From Candidatus Obscuribacterales bacterium (lineage in GTDB: Bacteria; Cyanobacteriota; Vampirovibrionia; Obscuribacterales; Obscuribacteraceae): 64,000 nucleotides of DNA. The position numbers were made by a program, and so were the translations under genes. Below, piece by piece: positions 44,245 to 53,857 of this stretch; position 1 is the first letter of the stretch, and each line of letters begins with the position of its first letter. Under the pieces are notes generated by a model, which searched no databases, was not told the origin of the DNA, and worked only from the letters and a program-made list of their open reading frames with translations. The stretch lies in contig JAIELX010000032.1 in NCBI GenBank assembly GCA_019752635.1, forward strand, positions 62,001-126,000, given 5' to 3'.

Positions 44245-44400
44245 AAGCGCTCCGGCTCGTCGGCAAGCCTCCTTGCCTCCGCGCGTAAACAACGACGCTC
44301 TTACGGCTCCTCGCCGCTCGAGCTTCGCTTCGCCAAGCTGGCTGTCCGGCTCGTCGGCAGGTATCTTATTACATTGCTCATTTACGAGCTATTAACAACC
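44245..44400. repeat. Dispersed intergenic repeat, copy 2, with internal direct repeat
   Basis: This spacer shares the CGCCGCTC[AG]AGCTTCGCTT, GGCTC[TG]TCGGCAA and TTTACGAGCTA blocks with the spacer at 14298-14400. Within it CCGGCTCGTCGGCA occurs twice, at 44252-44265 and 44346-44359. No coding frame is seen. The 308-bp gap between the LRV-REC gene and ppk holds it and presumably the ppk promoter. Confidence 0.4.
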
Positions 44401-44541
44401 AAACAGCCGGGCGTCGTTTGCTTTGGTATGCAAGGGTATTGGCGCCTTCGGCAACGAAGAGGCGACACCGCTGCGTATGGTATTATGGACATGTCGTTTG
44501 TCTTTTCAAGTGACTATTAGCCCTGTTTTGCGAGGTAGACC

Positions 44542-46758
44542 GTGTCTGAGCAAATTACCCCCGAAGCAGCGACTGACGCTGTCAACAATAACGGGCAGGT
44601 AGCTGAGACTAACGGAGATGATGTCGAAGAGTCCGTGGCAGTGGTAGATTTCACTCCGGAACCACGTTCGCTGGACAATCCCAGCCTGTACATCAACCGC
44701 GAGCTGAGCCTGCTGGCTTTTCAGCGTCGAGTTCTTGAAGAGGCGCTGGACGAGAGAAATCCGCTGCTAGAGCGTTTTAAGTTCCTGGCCATTTTAGGGT
44801 CGAACCTCGACGAGTTCTTCATGGTCCGTGTCGCGGGCCTGATGCGACAGGTCGAAGCCGGAAACTTCAGTGCCGGCATCGACGGCTTGACGCCGGCGGT
44901 TCAGCTCGGCGCCATAAAGGAAGAGATCAGCAATATCTACGACGAAGCACATCGCTGTTTAAGTCAGCAGTTACTGCCGGGTCTGCAAAACGCCGACATA
45001 AAAATACAGGTCTGGTCGGAACTGTCCGGCGAACAGCAACAGATTTTGCAAAGGCACTTCCTCAAGAACATTTTTCCGGTTCTGACTCCGCTGGGATTTG
45101 ACCCGGGACATCCATTTCCACACATCTCCAACTTGAGTCTCAACCTGGCCGTTCTCCTGCGAGAAAACAGCGGCAAAGAACGCTTCGCCCGAATCAAGGT
45201 TCCGGACAGCCTTGCGCAATTAGTCCGCGTGGATCAACCCGAAGCCGGTCCGATCAAACGTTCGGTCCCGGGGCAACAGCAGAGCTTCATCTGGCTTGAT
45301 GATTTAATCACTGCCAACCTGGATGCTCTTTTCCCGGGCATGGAAATTCTAGAATCACATCCCTTCCACGTTACCCGAGACGCTGAAGTAGCGATTCAGG
45401 AATGGGAAGCCGAAGATCTGCTCGAGGAAACGGAAGAGGGCATCAAACAGCGCCGATTCGGCGATGTTATGCGCCTCTTAATCAACGAAGCGATGCCCGA
45501 TCGCATCGTCGAGCTTTTGGTGAGCAACCTTGAAATTGACAATGACTTTGTTTATCGCGTCGATGGTCGATGCCCGCTGGCACTATTGATGCAAGTTTAC
45601 GGCATTGATCGCGCCGACTTGAAATACCCGCCATTCCTTCCCGGAATGCCGGATGGTTTGAATACTGATTCTGCTGAGCAGGATATTTTTGCGACCATTC
45701 GGCACAATGACGTGCTGTTGCACCATCCCTACGATTCATTTCAGCCTGTCGTCAATTTTTTGCAACAAGCCGCCAAAGATCCTCAGGTTCTGGCAATAAA
45801 AATGACTTTGTATCGGGTGGGGCAAAACTCGCCGGTAGTAGAAGCTCTGCTGGAAGCAATGGAGAACGGCAAGCAAGTTGCGGTTCTGGTGGAATTGAAA
45901 GCGCGTTTCGACGAGCGCAGCAATATTGAATGGGCAAGAGCGCTAGAAGCTCGAGGAGTACACGTTGTTTACGGTCTTGTCGGGTTGAAGATCCACTCCA
46001 AAGTCGCGCTTGTGGTGCGCAGAGAGGGCGATTCGATTCGGCGTTACGTACACTTGGGCACGGGAAATTATAACGCCGTAACAGCTCACTTTTACACCGA
46101 TCTCGGACTTCTGACCTGCAACGAAGAAATCGGCTCAGACGTGACGGATCTTTTCAACTACCTGACCGGGTACTCAGCCAAGAAAGACTATCGTCGCCTC
46201 CTGGTGGCGCCGATTAATCTGCGTGAGCGAATCGAAGCGCTAATTCAGCGCGAGATTGAGCACCAGCGTAACGGTCAACAGGGACAACTGATTTTCAAGC
46301 TCAATGCACTTGTAGATGATCGCATAATTCGGTTGCTCTACGAAGCCTCCAGAGCGGGTGTGCAAATCGATTTGCTTGTCCGTGGCATCTGCTGCTTACG
46401 CCCGGGAATCCCCGGCGTAAGCGAAAACATCCGCGTCGTAAGCATCGTCGGCCGGTTCCTTGAACACAGCCGTATCTTCTTTTTCAAAAATGCCGGACAG
46501 GAAGAGATTTATCTCGGCAGCCCCGACTTGATGCAGCGCAACCTGAACAGAAGAGTTGAGATTGCATTTCCGGTCAGAGACGAGAGACTATCACGTTACC
46601 TTCGCGACGAAGTACTCAGCACTTACTTGTACGACAACGTCAAAGCACGCGTTATGCAGCCGGATGGAACGTACGAACGTAAAGTCTGCGGTCCGGAAGA
46701 TGCCTTGTGCGTCAACAGCCAGCTTTCGTTTCTCGGTAGAAAACCGGATCGCTCCTGA
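44542..46758 (+). CDS. ppk1: Polyphosphate kinase 1
   Basis: The 738-residue product is class-1 polyphosphate kinase, which reversibly makes polyphosphate from ATP. The N-terminal domain begins with YINRELSLLAFQRRVLEEA, followed by FLAILGSNLDEFFMVRVAG. The two catalytic histidines lie in GLKIHSKVAL (about residue 484) and in LEHSRIFFF (about residue 641), each in a phospholipase-D-like fold. A preceding acidic extension of about 45 residues is not typical. GTG start with GAGG 7 nt upstream. Polyphosphate storage is a known trait of Obscuribacter relatives. A hairpin at 46832-46850 follows. Confidence 0.96.
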   Translation: MSEQITPEAATDAVNNNGQVAETNGDDVEESVAVVDFTPEPRSLDNPSLYINRELSLLAFQRRVLEEALDERNPLLERFKFLAILGSNLDEFFMVRVAGLMRQVEAGNFSAGIDGLTPAVQLGAIKEEISNIYDEAHRCLSQQLLPGLQNADIKIQVWSELSGEQQQILQRHFLKNIFPVLTPLGFDPGHPFPHISNLSLNLAVLLRENSGKERFARIKVPDSLAQLVRVDQPEAGPIKRSVPGQQQSFIWLDDLITANLDALFPGMEILESHPFHVTRDAEVAIQEWEAEDLLEETEEGIKQRRFGDVMRLLINEAMPDRIVELLVSNLEIDNDFVYRVDGRCPLALLMQVYGIDRADLKYPPFLPGMPDGLNTDSAEQDIFATIRHNDVLLHHPYDSFQPVVNFLQQAAKDPQVLAIKMTLYRVGQNSPVVEALLEAMENGKQVAVLVELKARFDERSNIEWARALEARGVHVVYGLVGLKIHSKVALVVRREGDSIRRYVHLGTGNYNAVTAHFYTDLGLLTCNEEIGSDVTDLFNYLTGYSAKKDYRRLLVAPINLRERIEALIQREIEHQRNGQQGQLIFKLNALVDDRIIRLLYEASRAGVQIDLLVRGICCLRPGIPGVSENIRVVSIVGRFLEHSRIFFFKNAGQEEIYLGSPDLMQRNLNRRVEIAFPVRDERLSRYLRDEVLSTYLYDNVKARVMQPDGTYERKVCGPEDALCVNSQLSFLGRKPDRS

Positions 46759-46831
46759 CCTGCGATTGACCTTTGTGCGCATGGGTACAAAGTAATTGGT
46801 TGTTGTTTCTCCTTGTTGTGTGTCGCATTGT

Positions 46832-46863
46832 CCCCGGTCGCCAGCCGGGGCTTCGCGCTTTTT
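46832..46863 (+). terminator. Possible terminator after ppk1
   Basis: CCCCGG (46832-46837) and CCGGGG (46845-46850) form a 6-bp stem. TTTTT begins 8 nt later at 46859, farther than ideal, so this is a weaker call. Confidence 0.5.
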
Positions 46864-46925
46864 AAGGAGCACAGGGAGAAGCTCGCCCGGGCTTCGTTCC
46901 GAATTCAAGATCGACAGGAATCTGA

Positions 46926-49766
46926 TCAGGCCTGCCCTTCGGCGATTTCCAGTTCAGCCAGAACGGCAAGAAAAATATCGACAAGGAAAGGATCAAACTG
47001 CGTGCTGGCGCTGGCTTTTAATACACGCTTCGCTTTGTCTGCGCTCATCGCGGCGCGGTAGGGTCGGTCGCTGATCATGGCATGATAAGCATCGACGATT
47101 GACACGATCCGTGCAGCCAGTGGAATATCTTCGCCCTTAAGCCCTCGCGGATACCCGGTGCCATCCCAGCACTCATGGTGATTTTCGAGAATGTCGCAAA
47201 TTTCCTTCAAAGCAGGAATGGAGCGAAGCATCTCGGCACCGAGCACGGGATGTTGCATCAACACCTTCAATTCTTCGGCAGTAACTTGCCCTTGCTTGTT
47301 CAAAATGTCTTCGGGAACGTGAAGCAGACCGACGTCGTGAAGCAAGCTGGCTACTCGAATCTGCTCAACTTGCTTGGGCGAAAGGCCTAGAACCTTAGCG
47401 ACCATCTCAGCGAAACGGGCAGTTTCCAAATGGTGCACTTTGTTGTATTCAGACTTGGAATAGAGAGCCCCGGCCATTTTTTTGACCGTTTCGACCACTT
47501 CCGGTACTAACCCGATATCTTCCTCTTTATCAGGGGAAGGCGGGCGACGAGCCGGTGCAGGCGCCGCAGGCTGTGCCTCCGTCGGCGGTGCCACAGCGTT
47601 AGGGTCGCGAAAATCCTGAAACTGCAAATCGGCGGCGGTATGAACCTGGTTTCGCCCCATGCGCTTAGACATGTATAGCGCTTTGTCCGCTAACTCTAAG
47701 AGTTGATGTTGCGTCACTGCATCGTCGGGATAACAAGCCACGCCTAGCGAGGCCGTCACGCCAAGCTCAATGCTTTCGTGACCAATCACCTCTTTGCTGA
47801 GCGTCTTTCGCAGACGTTCGGCAACGACAACCGCACCCTCTCGATTGATTTCAGGAAGGATCAGGAGAAATTCTTCGCCGCCGTATCGCACTGGAGTATC
47901 AACGTCCCGGCAATCACGTTTGATTATCTGCGCCACCTTCTTCAACACGGTGTCGCCGACGGGGTGCCCGTAGGTATCGTTGATCGATTTGAAGTGATCG
48001 ACGTCGATCATCACTACGCAAACATTCCGTTCATAACGTTCAGCCAGTTTTAGCTGCTCGGTCAGTTTTTCTTGTCCGGTACGGTGATTGAACAGCGCCG
48101 TCAAACCATCTGTAGTGGCTTGCCTCTCGACTCTTTTATAGAGGCGGACATTAGTCAAACTGATGGCAAGCTGGTCGCCCACTTGCTGTAGAAAGTGTTG
48201 ATTGTCCGTGCTCCAAACATGCTCGGATTCGCATTTGTGCCCGCCCAAAATCCCTAACAGTTTCTCGTCGTAGCTGATCGGAATATAGAAGAGCGAATAC
48301 ATATGGTAGTGCGAAAGCACATCGCGACGGAGAGGCTCAATGCGCTTGTCACGCTTTACGTCGCTAACGAAAACGGGATCTTGATAGTTGAAGTTGGATT
48401 GAAAGATTTCCAGAATCTGTAAATCGCGGTCCTTGCCTGTAACTGAGTACGCGTTGTTGCTAAAAGACTCGAGGCGAATCGTATCCTGAGGATCCTCACC
48501 GGGTAGAACCACAAAGCAACAATCCAACTGGAACCACTCCGAGAGGTGATCGAACATCTCTTGAATGTTCTCATCAATGTTGAACGACTTCCGCAAGATG
48601 TTAGAAATTTTGTGCAACAGAGCATCTTGCCCGCGACGAATCTCCGTTTTATATTTTTCTTCGGCCAACTTCTGGTTGAGCTGCTCGAGCTCCTTATGGC
48701 TTCTACTTATTTGCGCACTGCTCAGGCGTTCGCGCTCACTAACCTGCTCCAGTCTCTGCGTATAGTCTTCCAATAACTTCAACTGCATTGCCAGTTCCGT
48801 TTCGGTTTTTCGCACACGAATAAGGGTGCGCACGCGAGCCAGGAGTTCAGCCTCAATACAATTTTCATCGACGCAATCGTCCGCACCTGCATTTAAGCCG
48901 TCTACCTTGACCGCGGTAACGTCTTCGTTGGCAACTAAAACCAATGGAACATAACGGCCGGACGGACGTTGCTTAACACTCTTATAGAACGGTTCATCGT
49001 CAAGTTTAAGCGTGTTATCCACAACCATGATGTCGACGCCACCGTCTTCCAGAACATCAATGGCCCTGTTGACCTCGTCGGTCTCAGAAACTCTGTAACC
49101 ACCACCGGATAGAGACCGAGAGAATCGTCTGCGAACAACTCTGTTTCCATGGACAAGCAAAACATGCTTTGTCTCCAGTTCGCTCGGCGCCCCTACAGCG
49201 GCAGCCACCTGAGCCAACCCCGCCAAACGGCTGGACAAGTGCTGACCGACAATCTTCAAAGTCTGCATGTCGCCTGGATCGATTTCTCGTTCGGGGTCAA
49301 AGCAGATCAGACGAATCAGCCCTTTCAGCATCCACTTACTTTGATCGAAGCCTTCAAGAATAGGCACAACGAGATAAGGGAAGGCTTCCCTCTCCTCGTC
49401 CTCTCGACCGCGATCACGCCGCTTCAAAAAAGCTTTGCCGACAAACGGCTGCATCGAACGTACAACATCTCTTGCCACCGCACTGTTTCCGAATGTCAGT
49501 GGCTCGTGATTTTCGTCCTCCAACTGTTCAATCGGATGCATGTCGACAGCTTCGGATTCCTCGCTGGCGAAGGTAATTACGGTGATGATCTCGTCACCAC
49601 GGACAATGTCAATGAGACCGTAGTCGAACCCGAGGATATGACATATATGCCGGCGAACGGCATCAAGCTCCTGTCCGGGCTCGTTCCCCGCTTGCGCGCC
49701 AACAGGTATCTCCCGGTCATCACCGAAAGGATTCTTACTTCCGCCTGGATTTTGCGCGCTGGTCAC
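46926..49766 (-). CDS. REC-GAF-GGDEF-HD-GYP cyclic di-GMP enzyme
   Basis: The 946-residue product has, in order: an N-terminal GAF-like region (1-190), a receiver domain (200-315; phosphoacceptor D250), a coiled coil (325-380), a second GAF (385-545), a GGDEF domain with YGGEEF at 628-633 and an upstream RDVD I-site, and an HD-GYP domain with LLHDVG at 808-813 and NHHECWDGTGYP at 862-873. Both cyclase and phosphodiesterase motifs look intact, so it could make or degrade c-di-GMP depending on input. The receiver and GAFs supply the signal. GTG start without a clear Shine-Dalgarno. It faces ppk1. Confidence 0.93.
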   Translation of the reverse strand: MTSAQNPGGSKNPFGDDREIPVGAQAGNEPGQELDAVRRHICHILGFDYGLIDIVRGDEIITVITFASEESEAVDMHPIEQLEDENHEPLTFGNSAVARDVVRSMQPFVGKAFLKRRDRGREDEEREAFPYLVVPILEGFDQSKWMLKGLIRLICFDPEREIDPGDMQTLKIVGQHLSSRLAGLAQVAAAVGAPSELETKHVLLVHGNRVVRRRFSRSLSGGGYRVSETDEVNRAIDVLEDGGVDIMVVDNTLKLDDEPFYKSVKQRPSGRYVPLVLVANEDVTAVKVDGLNAGADDCVDENCIEAELLARVRTLIRVRKTETELAMQLKLLEDYTQRLEQVSERERLSSAQISRSHKELEQLNQKLAEEKYKTEIRRGQDALLHKISNILRKSFNIDENIQEMFDHLSEWFQLDCCFVVLPGEDPQDTIRLESFSNNAYSVTGKDRDLQILEIFQSNFNYQDPVFVSDVKRDKRIEPLRRDVLSHYHMYSLFYIPISYDEKLLGILGGHKCESEHVWSTDNQHFLQQVGDQLAISLTNVRLYKRVERQATTDGLTALFNHRTGQEKLTEQLKLAERYERNVCVVMIDVDHFKSINDTYGHPVGDTVLKKVAQIIKRDCRDVDTPVRYGGEEFLLILPEINREGAVVVAERLRKTLSKEVIGHESIELGVTASLGVACYPDDAVTQHQLLELADKALYMSKRMGRNQVHTAADLQFQDFRDPNAVAPPTEAQPAAPAPARRPPSPDKEEDIGLVPEVVETVKKMAGALYSKSEYNKVHHLETARFAEMVAKVLGLSPKQVEQIRVASLLHDVGLLHVPEDILNKQGQVTAEELKVLMQHPVLGAEMLRSIPALKEICDILENHHECWDGTGYPRGLKGEDIPLAARIVSIVDAYHAMISDRPYRAAMSADKAKRVLKASASTQFDPFLVDIFLAVLAELEIAEGQA

Positions 49767-49917
49767 TTGATAAGATCGATTGCCGATGGCATATATTCCG
49801 GATATGCCTCACCAGATCTGAGTTTAGCAGATTTGCCAACCGACCGGGCAGTAGCGCCGAAAAAGTCTAAGAAGGCTGATATTTTTCTTGACTATGCCTG
49901 TCTGCAATGATCCTATC

Positions 49918-50175
49918 TCAAATCAAGACCAAACCTTTCGATTCCAAACGCCAATAGAGGGAAGGAACACCCCGAACGTCGAAGTAGAGCCACTCCAGCG
50001 CGTTGTCGTCCGGATGGTTTGAGCTTATCCAATCGCCGTGGTCTTGATAGCGAATCTTGTAGATGTTCGTCAGCCTCCCGGCGGAGTCGCTGGGCTCCAG
50101 AAAGAGGCTGGACCGCGAGAGGCTTGCTGTTTTCCTATAGTGCTCAAGCGTAATATAATGACTGTTGAGTTTCAT
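49918..50175 (-). CDS. Small hypothetical protein
   Basis: I do not recognise a family. The 85-residue product shows HYITLEHYRKTASLSRSSLF, then IYKIRYQDHGDWISSNHPDD, then EWLYFDVRGVPSLYWRLESK. It is rich in Tyr, Trp and acidic residues, which is unlike random reading frames. There is no signal peptide or membrane segment. It begins with ATG, with a GGAA about 9 nt upstream. It lies between two signalling genes. Confidence 0.5.
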   Translation of the reverse strand: MKLNSHYITLEHYRKTASLSRSSLFLEPSDSAGRLTNIYKIRYQDHGDWISSNHPDDNALEWLYFDVRGVPSLYWRLESKGLVLI

Positions 50176-50304
50176 ATAAATCGGTTCCGTTTGGATAAAC
50201 CACCTGCTCGCAAATTCATAATAGCGATAAGGCGGTCATACGCACATCGAGCGACGGTCACAAGCACTCCATGACCGGGGTCACCCGAAGGGCACAGCAG
50301 TCAA

Positions 50305-51546
50305 ATGCTCTGGTTAGACAGAATACGCAAAAAGTTCGAAGAAGAAGAAGACATCGAAAACCTTCAGTTTTTCGACGCGGCCTTGTTGAAAAAAATCATT
50401 TACCTGGAATGGATGCTGCTACTGATCGCAGTGGCAGGGCATTTGATCGTTTACCTGGCGATGGCAAAATCTTACGCGAACGAAGCACCGAATGTAGTGA
50501 TCTCAATGCTCTTTTTGTTCGCGGTGTTCCTACTGAGTTTTGTCAAACCGGTTCGCAGTACCTACTGGGACAGAATGTGCTTTCTCTTTCTGGAAATAGT
50601 CTTGTTGACCGGTTCTGCCGCGACCGGTCTACCGCGCTTCATGTTTCCGCTATACATGATTTCTGTGGCCAAGGGATGTTTGCTACTGGATAAGCGCGGT
50701 GTAGTGATCATCTTCTGCGTTTCATTGCTGGCTCAGATCGCCTACGGCGCGTTCAAAATCTATCTCCATGATCTGGCGCCGGTTCACGCCAATCCATCAA
50801 CGCTCCCGGCTATCTTCCAGATGTTCTTGGGCTCGCTGGTTTTCAACTACGCCGCGCTGGCGCTTATGGTGCTGATCGTCACGCTCACCGGCAAACTTGT
50901 AAATGAACAGAAATTGCGAATTGAATCGGAGCGCCTTGGCCGAGAAGTAGAATCCCTTGCCACCGAGCTCGAGCGAACCCGCATCGCCAGGGAGATCCAT
51001 GACAGCCTCGGGCATACGCTTACATCAATGAATATTCAAATTGAAGTGGCGCGAAAGTTCTTCGAGCGAGATCAAAAGAAAGCAATTGAAGCGCTGGACG
51101 TAGCGAAACAGCTTGCCAGTCAATCACTTACAGACGTGCGCATGGCGGTACAGTCAATTCGCAACCCGGACTTCAGGTTCAAAGATGCTGTTCACGCACT
51201 GAGCGCACAAATTCAACAAACTGAAGCGCTGCAAGTAAAAGTCAATCTTGATGCGCCGGAGATCTCGTCGGCAACGGGCTATCAACTTTATCGCATTATT
51301 CAAGAATGTCTCACCAATGTAATGAAGCATGCTAAAGCCACGGAAGCACGAGTGGAACTCAAACACGACGGCGTCAATCTTGAGCTTAATGTGTCGGATA
51401 ATGGGGTGGGATTGCAAAAAGCAAGCGCAGACGGCGGATTTGGTATAAGAGGCATGCAAGAACGGGTAGAAAGCTTACACGGGACTGTGACTATTCACAG
51501 TCAGCCCGAAAAGGGTACACGATTGCAGGTAATTATTCCGCTATGA
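50305..51546 (+). CDS. DesK/NarX-type sensor histidine kinase
   Basis: The 413-residue product has about five N-terminal membrane segments, then a HisKA_3 dimerisation domain RIAREIHDSLGHTLTSM with the phospho-His near residue 231, and a HATPase with IIQECLTNVMKHAKA and GVGLQ...GGFGIRGMQERV. The absence of an extracellular loop and the DesK-like layout suggest sensing of a membrane property. Its stop overlaps the start of the response-regulator gene by ATGA, so the two are a translationally coupled two-component pair. The RBS is weak. Confidence 0.93.
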   Translation: MLWLDRIRKKFEEEEDIENLQFFDAALLKKIIYLEWMLLLIAVAGHLIVYLAMAKSYANEAPNVVISMLFLFAVFLLSFVKPVRSTYWDRMCFLFLEIVLLTGSAATGLPRFMFPLYMISVAKGCLLLDKRGVVIIFCVSLLAQIAYGAFKIYLHDLAPVHANPSTLPAIFQMFLGSLVFNYAALALMVLIVTLTGKLVNEQKLRIESERLGREVESLATELERTRIAREIHDSLGHTLTSMNIQIEVARKFFERDQKKAIEALDVAKQLASQSLTDVRMAVQSIRNPDFRFKDAVHALSAQIQQTEALQVKVNLDAPEISSATGYQLYRIIQECLTNVMKHAKATEARVELKHDGVNLELNVSDNGVGLQKASADGGFGIRGMQERVESLHGTVTIHSQPEKGTRLQVIIPL

Positions 51547-52178
51547 TCCGCTTGATGCTCGTAGACGACCAGACGCTGATTCGCCAGGGGCTTGCCTCGT
51601 TATTGTCTCTGGAAGATGATTTCGAAGTTATCGGTCAGGCAGGTCACGGACAAGAAGCTGTGTCACTGGCTGATACATTGAGACCGGACATGATTCTGAT
51701 GGACATTCGCATGCCTATCATGGATGGCGTTGCGGCAACCAAATTGGTGAAAGAAAAACATCCAGACATCAAAGTCCTGGTACTAACCACTTTCGATGAA
51801 GACGAATACATCGTAAAAGCAATGCAGTCAGGGGCTTCGGGCTATCTCCTCAAAGACGCTCCGACAGAACAACTTGCAGCAGCGATCAGATCCGTTCATT
51901 GCGGATTCACTCAACTGGGTCCGACCATTGCGCCTAAACTCTTCTCGAAGCTCAGCTCTGCTTCAAATGAGCCGAAGGAAGACGTGCATAGCATGTTTAC
52001 CGGTCGAGAACTGGAAATTCTCAAATTGCTCGGGCAAGGTAAGAGCAATAAAGAAATTGCGCAGAGTTTGTACATTACGGAAGGTACCGTAAAAAACCAT
52101 ATCACAAAAATTTTGGCTCAGCTGAACGTGCGAGACAGAACACAAGCCGCGTTGTGGGCTCAACAAAATCTGGACTGA
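51543..52178 (+). CDS. NarL/LuxR-type response regulator
   Basis: The 211-residue product joins a receiver domain (DDQTLIRQGL; phospho-Asp in LMDIRMPIMDG; Thr in LTTFDED; Lys in YLLKDAP) to a LuxR-type helix-turn-helix (LTGREL-like FTGRELEILKLLGQGKSNKE, then IAQSLYITEGTVKNHIT). It is the output half of the pair with the upstream kinase. The target promoters are unknown. It faces a small secreted protein gene convergently. Confidence 0.95.
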   Translation: MIRLMLVDDQTLIRQGLASLLSLEDDFEVIGQAGHGQEAVSLADTLRPDMILMDIRMPIMDGVAATKLVKEKHPDIKVLVLTTFDEDEYIVKAMQSGASGYLLKDAPTEQLAAAIRSVHCGFTQLGPTIAPKLFSKLSSASNEPKEDVHSMFTGRELEILKLLGQGKSNKEIAQSLYITEGTVKNHITKILAQLNVRDRTQAALWAQQNLD

Positions 52179-52183
52179 ACGCA

Positions 52184-52720
52184 CTAAGGGTCTTGCTTTG
52201 ACGAAGGACTACCGACGGCACTTTGTTCCGCCTGCCGCATTTGGTATCCCAATGCGTGGATCGCCACTCCGATCCCGGGAGGCCCGAAAAAGCAGTATTT
52301 CGTTTTTGCGTTCGAGATCAACATGGCGTTTCCAAGGTCAGTCTGTCCAATCAGGATGTGTAAATCTTTGTCTTGGCGAAAGTGCGACGATAAAGCGCTA
52401 TCATTCTCCGCGATCGATTTTAAGATTTCGCGTTTGTCTTTCTCACCGATCTCTTTGAATCGGGCGGCATTCTTGAGAATGGGACGATCACACACAAAGT
52501 AGATATCGCAGCCTTTGTAAGCGCCATTGTCTGCCCTGAAACCACCACCCCCGCCAAGGTCATGAAAATCGGCAATGTCGTTCTCGAAAAACGTTCGTGC
52601 TATCTCGGCGGCAGGGTGGGGACGCAGTTGATCAGCGAACTGCGCATAGACTTGTGCGGCGAAGATTCCTACAGCCACAACTACTGCCACCAAAATAAAA
52701 ATCACGATCTTCCTTCGCAA
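52184..52720 (-). CDS. Membrane-anchored or secreted protein of unknown function
   Basis: I do not recognise a family. The 178-residue product starts with a hydrophobic segment (IVIFILVAVVVAVGIFAAQ) that is an anchor or signal peptide. The mature part contains FENDIADFHDLGGGGGFRAD, CDIYFVCDRP and KTKYCFFGPPG. The three Cys could form a disulfide pair. The start has no strong Shine-Dalgarno sequence. It is directly downstream of the pseudokinase gene on the same strand, with 17 nt between them, and could be its membrane partner. Confidence 0.7.
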   Translation of the reverse strand: MRRKIVIFILVAVVVAVGIFAAQVYAQFADQLRPHPAAEIARTFFENDIADFHDLGGGGGFRADNGAYKGCDIYFVCDRPILKNAARFKEIGEKDKREILKSIAENDSALSSHFRQDKDLHILIGQTDLGNAMLISNAKTKYCFFGPPGIGVAIHALGYQMRQAEQSAVGSPSSKQDP

Positions 52721-52737
52721 AGTCTCCCCCTCAAGTC

Positions 52738-53604
52738 TTAAGCGTAAGCATCTTCGGGAAGATTGCCGGAACGCTCGGCAGTGAGAGCTTCCAGCATGAA
52801 AATATTCATGCGCGAAGCGCGATCATTCATCATAAGAAGGCTCACCAGATTGTAAATCTCGCGATCAAGCCCGGGAGCGAACTCTTCCAGCGGTATCACC
52901 GGAGTCAGATTTAGAACTCTGCGCGGATCAAGCAACCAGTCTTTTGAGGCTGGATTGCGCGGCGGTCGACCGCTCAAGAGGAAATAGAACAATGCACCCA
53001 ATGCGTACAAATCCGAGTCGCGCGTCGGAGGCTCTCCTGCCAACTGCTCATACGCGAGAAACGGCATCACACGTACCGGCATCAAGGCTGCGATATCCTC
53101 ACTTGCAAGATTCGCCAACGGCAGACACTCCGCGTTGTGCATCCACCAGAATTCGCCTAGAACAGGACCTTCCTTTGTCCAGTAGACCGTGTCCGGACAA
53201 ATGGCAGCATGAACTAGCTCGCGACGATGGAGATAACGCAGCGCGCTAACCAGCTTGTAGGCATCAGCCCAGAAATTAGCGCTGTCTGTCAGTTTGTCGT
53301 AAGGTCTGGCATCCAGTGGCAGCGCCGTGACAGCTATAAATAACTCATCGCGCAGCATTACCGTATCAATCAGTCGCGCAATGCCAGGGCAGTCATCTAT
53401 GGAACCCACGCTGCTGAGGTTCTCACAAAGAGGCCTCAACGCCGGCTGCAACGTCAGGTCAACAAGGTCCACCACAAAAGGCACTCCGGGTTTGTCGATT
53501 TTTGACGCCCGAAAACGCTTCCCCACCAAAGTATCCTCCCACTGAGGTCCGGGTATGTACCCAATGTGAGTGAGCAAACTTTCGTATTCTGAATTACTCG
53601 ACAA
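52738..53604 (-). CDS. Protein kinase-fold pseudokinase
   Basis: The 288-residue product has the C-lobe layout of a Hanks kinase but lacks catalytic residues. The HRDxKxxN position reads HAAICPDTV (132-140), the DFG position reads GEF (150-152), and no N-lobe ATP Lys is evident. Structural marks remain: LRYLHRRELVH before the catalytic loop, FLAYEQLAG in place of the APE motif, and SDLYALGALFYFLLSGRPP. It is therefore a predicted pseudokinase that may bind nucleotide or kinase partners. The nearest active kinases are at 31-34 kb. Confidence 0.8.
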   Translation of the reverse strand: MSSNSEYESLLTHIGYIPGPQWEDTLVGKRFRASKIDKPGVPFVVDLVDLTLQPALRPLCENLSSVGSIDDCPGIARLIDTVMLRDELFIAVTALPLDARPYDKLTDSANFWADAYKLVSALRYLHRRELVHAAICPDTVYWTKEGPVLGEFWWMHNAECLPLANLASEDIAALMPVRVMPFLAYEQLAGEPPTRDSDLYALGALFYFLLSGRPPRNPASKDWLLDPRRVLNLTPVIPLEEFAPGLDREIYNLVSLLMMNDRASRMNIFMLEALTAERSGNLPEDAYA

Positions 53605-53708
53605 GTGAAAATCCCCTCAGTTATCAGCACTACTGCTTCTCATTTACCACTGCAATGACGGTTGCCATCGGCGACCTTCATTGTCGACTGTTTTACCCCG
53701 GAAAGCTG

Positions 53709-53728
53709 GTCCGTTGACACCAACGGAC
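53709..53728. promoter_or_regulatory. Perfect 8-bp inverted repeat upstream of the type A NADAR gene
   Basis: GTCCGTTG (53709-53716) and CAACGGAC (53721-53728) are exact complements with an ACAC loop. It lies between divergent genes, where an operator or a leader hairpin is plausible. Confidence 0.4.
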
Positions 53729-53857
53729 GAAGACGGTGCCATTTTACAGGAAATTGTCGCTGGACAAGCCATTGCAGCCCGCATCGTGCAAATCCCATTG
53801 AAAACGGACCCGGGTCTGGTTAACATCCACTAAGCATGGCTCAAAAGTGAGAAACCA

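Noticed and set aside
49149..49910. 253-residue plus-strand frame over the c-di-GMP gene start
   Set aside because: It is antisense to the GAF and REC coding region and has no recognisable domain.
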